DNA of 64,000 nt from Symsagittifera roscoffensis (Eukaryota; Xenacoelomorpha; Acoela; Convolutidae). A program made the position numbers and the translations under genes. The notes under the pieces were generated by a model, which made no database searches, had not been told where the DNA came from, and saw only the letters and a list, made by a program, of their open reading frames with translations. Positions within the stretch are counted from its first letter, which is position 1; the number at the start of each line of letters is the position of its first letter. The DNA lies in the NCBI RefSeq assembly GCF_963678635.1, contig NC_087062.1, positions 16,171,789-16,235,788 of the forward strand, given 5' to 3'. Shown one piece after another: positions 56,068 through 64,000 of the stretch.

Positions 56068-57332
56068 AAGATTTCGTAGCATACAAACACTTACCAAGAG
56101 CAAAATCCCGTATTTTAGACAAAGACATCAATCAAAACGTACCAACTGGCTCAAAAGTCCCAAAGAAGACAACAGTAGACCATGGTAACCGGGGGGGAAA
56201 AAACTCATCAGCAACAACAAGCCCAAAACGGAAACCACCACCTAAGAATGTCGAAGAATTGATACGACAAACGACCAGCAGACGGAAGCTAGGACATGAT
56301 AGGCTCCACAAAATAATCCCACCAACAGCTAAAGCCTCGACAACACAGACTCAATCGTCAACCACAAACCTAAAGTCACCAAGCCGGAAAGGTCAAGGCA
56401 GCCCAAGTAAGATACGAAAGGAGGCGAACAAAAACATCGAATTCGAATGTGATACATCAGTTTCCCTCTCTTCAGACGACTCAATCATCCAAGAATTAAA
56501 ACAGTCACCGCAAATGCCGCCAGCCAAAAAAGTAGATCGGAAAACCACGCCGCCACAAAATTCGAGCGCAAACAAAAATGCACAATCATCAGTTCCAAAC
56601 CGTCGATCAACACGAAACAAAACAAGCGCCTTGGCACAAAAATTCGGTAACGCAATCCCGATCAATACAATCGCAAAGAACACTACAGTTGAGGAGGTAT
56701 GCCTCATAACGGTGCAACAAAATACATCCGAACCAACTGGCCAGACGATCGCTGTCCACGAATCTTCGACAGACATCGAATGTATAGAGATCAGTTCAAG
56801 TGACAAAAAACCGTGCCATTCTTCAGAGAAAACACCGGAACAGATGAGAATTAAAGAGTCCGGTGAAACAGGCGGCCCAACGGAAGCGGACACACACGCA
56901 CACGAGACATCACCACAAAGTAGCTCACGAACTCAACTAGCCTCAGGAATAGATACGTCAACTACGTCTCTCAGCCCAAATAACCCCCAACAACGAGCGA
57001 TTAGTTCACGCTACGTCATAGGTAGATCGGATGAAACGCCATACTCTCCGGATAAATCCTTTATTGACAGTTTCAACGATGCCATGAAAATCCTCCAATC
57101 CATCTCTCCACCCAAAAACTCAATGACTTTCCAGAGGGAATACGAGAAACAGGAGCGACCTAAACGTCCAAGCAGATACGTCAATGAGGAAGGTAACAAT
57201 GAGCCCAGCACGGTACAAACCCCACAGACATCATCGGACGCATATACTCAACCGATATTGAAATTAGCATTGGATGGAAACGACTCCCAAATTTCACACA
57301 AGGACGCTACGGATACTGCTAAAGATATATGA
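56031..57332 (+). CDS. Element 2 3' ORF (possible Pol C-terminal extension)
   Basis: An open frame of 433 codons in the -1 frame relative to gag-pol. It overlaps the pol end by 37 nt, with no ATG near its beginning. It is basic at the start (Lys/Pro/Ser-rich), then has RRSTRNKTSAL, acidic Ser/Thr-rich tracts with an IECIEISSSD patch, SRYVIGRSDETPYSPD and RPSRYVNEEG. No signal peptide, membrane span or cysteine pattern is seen, so it is not an envelope. It may be a nuclear, chromatin-directed tail of integrase made by frameshifting, or a separate protein. Element 1 has a decayed counterpart in the same place. Confidence 0.75.
   Translation, partial: SKGYGKCRPAQLKDFVAYKHLPRAKSRILDKDINQNVPTGSKVPKKTTVDHGNRGGKNSSATTSPKRKPPPKNVEELIRQTTSRRKLGHDRLHKIIPPTAKASTTQTQSSTTNLKSPSRKGQGSPSKIRKEANKNIEFECDTSVSLSSDDSIIQELKQSPQMPPAKKVDRKTTPPQNSSANKNAQSSVPNRRSTRNKTSALAQKFGNAIPINTIAKNTTVEEVCLITVQQNTSEPTGQTIAVHESSTDIECIEISSSDKKPCHSSEKTPEQMRIKESGETGGPTEADTHAHETSPQSSSRTQLASGIDTSTTSLSPNNPQQRAISSRYVIGRSDETPYSPDKSFIDSFNDAMKILQSISPPKNSMTFQREYEKQERPKRPSRYVNEEGNNEPSTVQTPQTSSDAYTQPILKLALDGNDSQISHKDATDTAKDI
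56043..56049 (+). promoter_or_regulatory. Candidate -1 ribosomal frameshift heptamer
   Basis: G GGA AAT in the zero frame (codons ACG GGA AAT GTA) matches the X XXY YYZ rule. A -1 slip would put ribosomes into the frame that is open from 56031 to 57332. The two frames overlap only at 56031-56067, 37 nt, and the heptamer lies in that overlap, 15 nt before the pol stop. No downstream pseudoknot was worked out. Confidence 0.5.
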
Positions 57333-57349
57333 TGTATTCATCATATAAG

Positions 57350-57361
57350 AAACAAGGGAAA
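57350..57361 (+). promoter_or_regulatory. Element 2 polypurine tract
   Basis: AAACAAGGGAAA directly abuts the 3' LTR. One C interrupts the purines. It would prime plus-strand synthesis. Confidence 0.7.
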
Positions 57362-57736
57362 TGTTATCCACACGGATACAGTACATACAAATATGAACTG
57401 TTATCCATTCGGATATTAGAACTATGTGTATCTAAAACATTACATCCATTCCAAGTGCTAACCATATACTTATGTAATACTATGTAAACTGAACTATATA
57501 GAAGTCTGATCTAAATTAAGTACCTATTAAACCTAACACCATATTCAATAGTTATTTATAAGTCTCTGTCTCTCTCATGATTTCGAGGTCAGATTCGAAT
57601 CAGACTTAACTTTAAGAACTGAATTTAAGTTGCTCTCAATCTCTTCTCTTTCCAATTCTTAGTCAGCGATCAAGCATAGACTTTGACAATCGATATTACA
57701 CAGTATATACCTCAGCAACTGGCTGAGGGTATAACA
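57362..57736 (+). repeat. Element 2 3' LTR
   Basis: 375 bp, with no difference from the 5' LTR found by eye. It is followed directly by the ATAAT target duplication. Confidence 0.95.
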
Positions 57737-59127
57737 ATAATAATGCAGCAAGACCTTTGTGACTGCATCGAGAGAAGCTCACGGACAATGTGATTGCAAC
57801 TCGATTATGTGGACACTACCTGTAATCTCATCTTGATTTTTGTATAAGAAAGACCTGATAATTCTTAGCTTGCGTCAAGTTAGCTTTCAAGAAAACAACA
57901 ATTAAAACAGGTTGTGTTAGAAACGCCATAGATGTCTCCTGGGCTTAGATATTGAAGAAAGCAAGACGCATGAAGAACAAACTTTCAGAAATTTCAGAAA
58001 TCCTAAAAAATGAACAAAAAAATAAAGGAGTAACCAAGAAGTAGAAGACGGAAACCAACAAAATTTTTATCCTTCATATCAAAAAAATTCATTAGAAAGA
58101 CCAAGCTACTATATCTACAAATCAAAACTGAAAAAAAATTGTAATGTGTTTTACTGAGTGAAGCTAAATTTCTGCTTTTTTTTACTTGCGCAACGGAACA
58201 TTTGAGTTTGACAGTAGTTTTAGAAAAAAAAATGTTTCACTTTAGAGGCGGATGATTGAGAGATTTAAATTTATCAGTTAGCATGCATTTTTTATTGAAC
58301 TAGCATGACTGTTTGTATTGTGTTAAACTGAAGAAACTTGAGCTCTCCCTAGGGCTCTTGCGCACTGAATCATCTCATTTAGGACGGCTAGACATAGATT
58401 GTTGTAAACCACACAGTTTTGTGTTTTGAGTTTTTAGGTCACTAAAAACTTCACTGTTGCCAGATGAAGTGAGAAAATGAAGAATTAAGTAAGATTGATC
58501 GTTGGCACGTTTGTCCTGCGTCCCAGCCTTATTTTAAACAGAAAAAAAGTTTTATGTTCAAAATTGACCCGAGAGGCCAGAAATGAACCATTTACTTTCT
58601 GGCATATTCTTGTTGTGAGACGAGTGAGAGTGGCGAGAGCTATAGCAAAGTAAAATGGTGCACGTAGTAAGTTGATGAAGAGTTTTTTGTGATGTTTTTC
58701 TCTAGCACGTTTATAGCATGAAGTGAGTTGATGTTTTGTAGATCAAATTCTCTTGTGATGTTTGTTTTGTAAATTTTGTCTCCCGGCTTTTTACTTGTTT
58801 GATGTCGCCCTCCGAGAATGGAAATCATTGGGGACATTGACTGGACTATCTGGGACGTATGTGAGTTAGATCCTTTTGGTTAACTCATAGAGTAATTTCG
58901 GATAGGGTACACCGTCTGCTCGTCACGCTATCTTATTTTCGGCCGGATAGATTCCTGCAACTTCTTAGTCTAATACCGATCCTAATCTTACTCTTATATC
59001 TACTAGTCTCAGGGTGTTTAACTAGTCTCTGCTAGGCTCAATAGATCTAGAGTATACTGGCTTATTGCGGCAGCTGAAGTTCTCTTGGAGAGGCAACTAA
59101 TTTCTAAGTTAAATTCAAATCTCTCTG

Positions 59128-59228
59128 GTGCTGAAATTACAAGTAATTTCAGCACTTACAAATAAGTGGGTTGTTAGTTGGATGGAATATGATTGGTTAA
59201 TATTAAATATTTTACAGTGGTAAAATAT
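59128..59228. repeat. Two adjacent perfect hairpins
   Basis: Stem 59128-59139 pairs with 59144-59155 (12 bp, GTGCTGAAATTA, loop CAAG). Stem 59207-59215 pairs with 59220-59228 (9 bp, ATATTTTAC, loop AGTG). Both have four-base loops. Function unknown. Confidence 0.75.
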
Positions 59229-59944
59229 CTAATTTATCCAATAATAAAATGTAGTTAGATCAGGTTCCACCCATCCGGGGTTTACAGAGTTTTTTAGAAC
59301 TATCTTTCTTCTCTGCAATTTGAAGGATGGATGATGAACGTTGGTATTTGGTGAACATCATTTTCTTATCCGGTTCCTCTGAAGGAAGAACGTTCCAGGA
59401 CGCTGGAATCAGGGATAGGAAGTTATTATTGCGTCATTCGACAACGACTGTGATCCCCAATGAAATCAATCCGATTTCAAAATGGTTTGCTATGTCAGGT
59501 TTTTCTGTATTAGTAGAGAACTGTTTTGTGTGCAGCCTCGTCTGGGAATGGCGTGAAGACCGTATTTGGAAGGGATGCCTTGTAACTCGGACCTGTACGT
59601 ATAATTGAGCATCGAGGTGGTCATTGGTCTAGTTCAATGAAGTTCTTTTCTGCGAAGTCAAGTTGTACTCTAAATCCTTTGAGTCGTGATTGTAAACGGC
59701 ATGTCGATTGTGTTTAGCCATTCTTTTGTGCGAGTGTGATGGGATCATCTAGTCTTTGGATGTTCGTCTTTGTTGTTGCGTATGATCTATATACTGCAAA
59801 GTATGATTTACATTTTATAAATTTATGTTAATTTGGTTTTTTAGTCATGAACTTAGTTAGTCGTTTTCACAAAAGCGTTTTATTTTAGTTCAGTTATTTG
59901 GAAGAGTTACTCACCCTTGAGTACCTCTTATTAAAAATAGAAGT

Positions 59945-60045
59945 GTGGTCACAAAGCGTGGATGTAGCGCGGTGGGTTAGGCCGGCTATAGAGCATGCTC
60001 AGGACGTCCTTCTCTGGTGGGCTAGGCCAGAGGTGGGAGTATGAT
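59945..60045 (+). repeat. Possible SINE-like or small-RNA-derived segment
   Basis: A GC-rich block in AT-rich DNA. TAGCGCGGTGGGTTAGG resembles an A-box-like pol III promoter element and GGTGGGAGTATGATTGC is at best a weak B box. GTGGGTTAGGCC and GTGGGCTAGGCC are two similar pieces about 45 bp apart. No cloverleaf can be drawn, so it is not called a tRNA. Confidence 0.25.
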
Positions 60046-60839
60046 TGCATGCTGTTTCTTTGAGAGGTCCTGTTTTTTGATAACGTATTATGATGGTTTT
60101 ATGTTGGGCTTTCTTATGTTAGTTTGGTTGTGTCCTTTTTTCAAAAATCAAATTGTTTTTTTTTTTGGTATGGGTTTGTCTTGCGACTTTTTTGTGTTTT
60201 ATTATTTCTTTTTTAGACTTTATAATAGTCTTCAAAAGAATAAGTTATCCAGTTTTAAGCTGGGTTAATCCGGTTTGGGTACCGTTGGTTTTATTTTCTT
60301 AGTCATGCTGTTATTTTATGATTTGTGGTGTTTAGTAAGCTGCGTTGGTTAGTTTGGTTTAGTATATAATTCCTTTCCAACCGGGTAAAAGGAAAGTTTG
60401 AAACTTGTTATCGTGTGTTAGAGTTGTTTATAGTGAAAGCTTGAAACTTAAAATCATTATTTAAACAATTCTTTGTGGGCGAGCTGTGCGAGTTTGGATA
60501 GAAGTCTTGTCCGAATGAATAAAAATATTGAAAAGGTTAGTACTGCTTTCTCCTGAAAGATTAAGGAGTTTGAATATAATTTAACAAGTTTGTGTTTTTG
60601 TTTGTCTTTTTCTGTTTTGTAGATGATTGTGATGTGAAGACTAAAAGAATAAATCAAACATTGATAAAAAATGGTTAGTATACATTTGAATTTATTAGTT
60701 AAAAGTATTTTAATTTATAGTTACCTTAGTCTTCTGGGAAAAAACCGTGGGGGAAGATGTCGTGAATCATGTCTGATGTTGATAGTAACTTGGCTAGTAT
60801 GCGTATGATGTTTTTAGTTTGTACCAGTGGCGAAAGCAG

Positions 60840-61870
60840 TTAAAGTGCCTTAATGGTGTTTAGTTCTTCTGTGCCTACTGCAAACTCGTAAGGTGTGTTT
60901 TGGATGAGGTTGTATATTTTATGGTTATATTTAAAATTGTGAATGAACTCTAATGTGGGTATTTCAATAGGTGTGATAAATTCATGCGGGATAAGGAAGG
61001 GTCTTGATTCTTCGGCGTTGAATGTCTTCGTGATGGGACAAAATATATACATTTGGGTAACTGGGTCATAGTTGCGGAGGATGCCGTGTAGGTTAGTATC
61101 TTTAATGCAATATGTAAAATTTAGAAAAAATGGTGACGTGTATTTTGAGTTAAGAAACTGAAAACGATGGTGAGGTTGTCTTGATGGAGAGTGCAAATCA
61201 AAATGATTTTGTATAAAACGATAATATGTATCTGTGTGCATTTGTTTAGTGCGTAACATAAGATCGTGGGAACAGTGCAAATTGTGTTCCTGTGGCGAAA
61301 GAAAGTGAAAGGTTAGTGAAAATATTTGAAAACTATCAAAGAAAATTTTATATGCTTGAATATCGAATAATGATTCGGAAATAATTTGATCAAGCTTCTA
61401 TCAAAAATATTGAGTGTAAATACGTATGATGTTTTGATGAAAAGTTTTTCTGTTATTTGCGGGTTTACGAAGCGGTCTTCATCTAAAAATTGATCTTGAT
61501 TAGGGCGGATGATATTATGATCGTAGTATTCTATTGCAAAATCGTTAGCTCGGGGTGCGGTGAACGTTTTTAATAATTTTTTTTATATCCAACGTAAGTA
61601 AATTGTCGAGGTGTTAGTGTTGTGGTTAGTCTATATAACATGTTTTTATTTTTCTCGTTACTTTCAGTAGTATTAGCAAATGGTAGGCAGAGGGGGTTAG
61701 TATATTGATAATAAGCTGTCCAATGGAGTGTTGGCATTAGAACGTGCTCATCAACAAAAATGCGTGTATCGTTAGCGATGGTGGGTGTATTCAATGTATA
61801 TTGTGGAAATGAGGTTAATGTGATTTCGAGAAGATTTTTTGTGTTTATAAGTTCTGGGTGATTTATATAT
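60840..61870 (-). pseudogene. Unknown globular ORF pieces with few cysteines
   Basis: On the minus strand, 61870-61570 is open (HPELINTKNLLEITL, LMPTLHWTAYYQYTNPLCLPF, an NTT sequon, then LTPRQFTYVGYKKNY). About 290 bp with several stops follow, then 61280-60840 (146 codons, with NFTYCIKDTNLHGILRNYDP, QMYIFCPITKTF and PHEFITPIEIPTLEF). The composition is that of a folded, possibly glycosylated protein. No membrane span follows before the stop at 60840, which argues against a simple envelope ectodomain. Family unknown. Confidence 0.4.
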
Positions 61871-62528
61871 TCGCGGGCTGTTCCGGGTTTGGTTGGGAAT
61901 GGGTGATTTGGAAATTTCGTTTAAAAGCTCGGTTAGTACTGGTAGGTGTCTCAGTGGATGTGGACGATTGTGCTAATGATGGAGTGTAAGCTGAAGAGGG
62001 TGTAGGAGTTGGTGGATTTGAAAATGTTATTGTAGATGATAGTTGCTGCATTGTAAGGGTGTTGGGGTGTATTAATTGTTGTTATAAAGTTATAAAATTG
62101 TCGAGTTCTGCGGAAATTTGGATGTTATCTGGGGAGTTATTTTGTGATCTGTCGGAATGAAATGGAGAATAGGTTGGGGTTACTTGGGAAGCATAAAAAG
62201 GAGTGGAAAAGGATGGGAGTGGATGAGTGGATTGGATGGGTTGAAAAGGGGGTTGCGAAAAAACTGAGGAGTTGGTCTGGGTATGGGTAGAGGGAGATGG
62301 TTCGGATTCTGCAAATTCGTCGAGGGTTTCTACATTTGCGTTATTAAATTGTGAGATAGTATGAAAAACTGAAATATCTGAGTTAGTATCAGAATTCGTG
62401 CTTGATGATATATTAATAATTGGAAAATTGGGTGGTGGGAAAGCAAAAAGTGGGATAGTTGGGATTTGAGTTTGTAGGTTGGCTGGGTGGGAATTTGAGC
62501 GATGGAGGGATCCAAGTTGTCGGCTCAT
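61864..62528 (-). pseudogene. Pro/Ser/Thr-rich ORF with one internal stop
   Basis: On the minus strand an ATG at 62528 opens a 148-codon frame to TAA at 62082. The same frame continues after it for about 70 codons (ATG at 62051) to 61863. The protein is Ser/Pro/Thr/Asn-rich with repeated FSTPF- and TPTYSPF-like pieces, as in mucin-like or disordered linkers. It ends near NRAFKRNFQITHSQPNPEQ. It probably joined the next ORF by a frame now lost near 61870. Confidence 0.4.
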
Positions 62529-63690
62529 CGTGGGCTAAAAAAATTATTATTTTGAGATTTAAAAGTGGTTGTTTCATTTTGTGAATGATTTGTCATTATG
62601 TGCTGAATAGGGCTTTGCGCTGTTTTTGGTCCAAAAATTTGGGTTATTTGTGATTGCTAGGTTTTGAAAATTTTGGGACACTAATGATAATGGATGGTTT
62701 TGTGGTAGGGTTGGTGCCTGTGGTGCTGTAGGTGTTGTATCTACATTATTATGTTCTTCGTTATATGTATTCGGTCTTGTGGATATTTTTGTATTATATT
62801 CTTTTATTTGTGCATCTAGAAGTATTTTGTTAATTTATGATAAAAAAGTTCCAAAAAATCCTGCAAGTAGTATACGTGCTACGCTTGCTTGTCGGTTTAC
62901 TTGTGTGTGTATAGCGCATGTGTTATAGATTCCTTTTAACAGTGAGAAAAGAAATCCTCTAAAATTAAACATGGCGTATAAGATAGTTAATTTTTCTAAG
63001 ATGTAATAGGGCCATCCTAGAAAAGCTAGAATTTCGTTCTTTAGGGTGACAAAACTGAAAATATTTATGGGTGAAATATCTTGTGGCCGGTATTTTTCAC
63101 CGTTTAAATATATGTAATCTTTAATATCCTTAAAATATCCGCTGTAGTCTTGTGTATAAATGTCTGCAAATTCTGCGGTTTCGGCAAGTTTTCTTAAATT
63201 CTGGTCAATTGATTGGCGTTGTATTGTGTCCATTTGTGTTAATAATTCCTGAAAATGTTGTGTTCTAATGTGATGTTGTATATCAGATTTATAATATATA
63301 TTCCAAGTGATTGTAAATCAATATTTGGATTACGAGCGATAGCTCTGATGCTTTCGGGTGAAAACTTTTTGAGTGGTTGCAATAATGTAGGAAACGGTGT
63401 AAGTAGGTAGTATTTATCTTCGTCAGGGTTTAATTGTACGACATTGTGGCTATTTTCTGATCCACATGGGACTGCGGTATCCCAAAAATATGTTTGTCTT
63501 GAAAGTGTGTCGACAAAATGTACTTTGGTCAATGATTTGGGAAAGTTGGAAATATATTTCAAATAGGGAGTAGAAAATTTAAAAAAATATTGCAAAAAAT
63601 TATTAAAATGATTATTAAAGCTTCAAAAATATCAATAAAAAATATTAGCGAAAGTTTAAAAAAAAAGAAACAATTTTATGAGAAGATTTA
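62529..63690 (-). pseudogene. Unknown, broken ORF group downstream of the candidate Pol tail
   Basis: On the minus strand a hydrophobic signal-like stretch (about 63660-63610, rich in Ile/Leu/Phe) lies one frame off the following ORF 63595-63239 (118 codons, with LTKVHFVDTLSRQTYFWDT and an NIT sequon). The frame then shifts to 63233-62835 (132 codons). That part has a Gln/Leu-rich helix-like region and a hydrophobic end (RILLAGFFGTFLS), stops at TAA, and is open again in the same frame for 86 codons to TGA at 62574. A secreted or membrane protein behind pol would suit an envelope-type gene of an errantivirus-like element, but no furin site or fusion peptide is clear and the reading is broken. 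Treat the identity as open. Confidence 0.4.
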
Positions 63691-63733
63691 TGATTGTAGT
63701 TTTTAAGATATTGACTGTTTGAGAGAAAAGCAT

Positions 63734-64000
63734 TTAAGAAATGATTCGTTCGTCGAATATTTTTTGTTGTTTGGGGCGAGATTCAAGTGTGGTCGGATTA
63801 TTTATTGGTTTTTTGACAAGTGGGTTGAGTTTTGTGAAAAAATTGTTGGGGGCTAATTTTATGGTGTTTGGGAGGTCTTCTTTGCTTTGTTTTGATTTGG
63901 TAGATAATCTGGGGTATTTTTGAAATATTTGTACTTTAGGCCAAATGATTATGCTCCTTTTTGACTTTAGGCTAATTCGCCTTTTTTGGTTGGAGGGTTT
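63734..64000 (-). CDS. Possible Pol C-terminal tail of a third retroelement (partial)
   Basis: On the minus strand a frame is open from the window edge to TAA at 63734-63736, 88 codons. It is rich in Lys/Arg/Ser (QKRRISLKSKRS, RLSTKSKQSK) and ends KQQKIFDERIIS. The composition and position suit the basic tail after an integrase. This is inference, because no catalytic motif is inside the window. Confidence 0.45.
   Translation of the reverse strand, partial: KPSNQKRRISLKSKRSIIIWPKVQIFQKYPRLSTKSKQSKEDLPNTIKLAPNNFFTKLNPLVKKPINNPTTLESRPKQQKIFDERIIS

Larger units (their letters stand above)
50186..57736 (+). mobile_element. Element 2: apparently intact Ty3/gypsy-type LTR retrotransposon
   Basis: Two 375-bp LTRs (50186-50560 and 57362-57736) look identical when read base by base. 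ATAAT flanks both ends (50181-50185 and 57737-57741), a perfect 5-bp target duplication. The interior has a primer site, one 1835-codon Gag-Pol frame with all catalytic residues, a 3' ORF in the -1 frame and a purine tract (AACAAGGGAAA) before the 3' LTR. Identical LTRs imply a very recent insertion, and the element could still be active. Confidence 0.97.
57742..60839. other. Region between element 2 and the minus-strand retroelement-like unit
   Basis: No gene is recognised. From about 58600 on, the plus strand becomes T/G-rich, so the minus strand is A/C-rich like the coding strands of elements 1 and 2. Part of this may belong to the 3' end or LTR of the minus-strand unit. The open frames at 58640-58837 (minus) and 59327-59608 (plus) match nothing I know. 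Two tight hairpins lie at 59128-59155 and 59207-59228. Confidence 0.4.

Noticed and set aside
56393-56893. 166-codon minus-strand ORF in element 2
   Set aside because: It is antisense to the 3' ORF of element 2, with Ser/Phe/Cys-rich shadow composition and no own signals.
50186-57736. CRISPR, operon or other prokaryotic system in the window
   Set aside because: Spliced genes, LTR elements and poly(A) signals show eukaryotic DNA. The 20-bp tandem dyads at 44.1 kb have no unique spacers.
63741-63923. Plus-strand 60-codon ORF at the window end
   Set aside because: The minus strand is open through the whole stretch with retroelement-like basic composition, and the plus ORF is its shadow.

Overview
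The window is AT-rich animal nuclear DNA. Spliced genes with GT-AG introns, AATAAA poly(A) signals, an Msx-type homeobox gene and an NHL-propeller gene point to a bilaterian animal. The homeodomain is unusually divergent and one gene has a 28-nt micro-exon, so a fast-evolving lineage is likely, but I cannot name the species. Most of the window is transposable-element DNA.

Layout. 1-5.3 kb: a plus-strand gene (coding start 2293, stop 5270) for a protein with an RGG/Gln-rich linker and two tandem cold-shock-like folds. 5.3-18.6 kb: a plus-strand NHL-repeat gene. Nine coding exons join in phase from 9651 to 18559, a tenth upstream (9491-9576) also joins in phase, and the 5' end was not found. 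Its introns are filled with a dispersed repeat (family A) and others. 18.6-25.6 kb: no gene recognised, many copies of a second repeat (family B). 25637-32339: a Ty3/gypsy-type LTR retrotransposon (element 1), decayed. 32511-33128 (minus): a small two-exon type I membrane protein gene whose poly(A) signal lies 90 bp from the element 1 LTR. 33-40 kb: no firm gene, a 0.9-kb foldback element, and a tandemly duplicated block 0.4 kb upstream of the homeobox gene. 40324-42592: the Msx-like gene (four exons). 43-50 kb: repeats, including arrays of a GGATTCC dyad with 20-bp spacing and a foldback MITE with Tc1/mariner-like ends. 50186-57736: an apparently intact LTR retrotransposon (element 2) with LTRs that look identical and a 5-bp target duplication. 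57.7-60.8 kb: no gene recognised. 60.8-64.0 kb (minus): the 3' part of another retroelement-like unit, with a basic open frame entering from beyond the window and then several broken unknown ORFs.

Elements 1 and 2 are related. Both use a TGGCGCAG primer-binding site, both start Gag on an ATG made of the last LTR base plus the first two primer-site bases, and both encode Gag-PR-RT-RNaseH-IN without a Gag/Pol frame change (as far as element 1 stays open). Element 2 also has a 3' ORF that overlaps pol by only 37 nt in the -1 frame, and the overlap contains a GGGAAAT slippery-type heptamer. This suggests a programmed frameshift that extends Pol. The 3' ORFs of both elements carry short SUMO-interaction-like motifs.

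All calls come from reading the sequence by eye. Gene models rest on splice-site and phase consistency, not on alignments.
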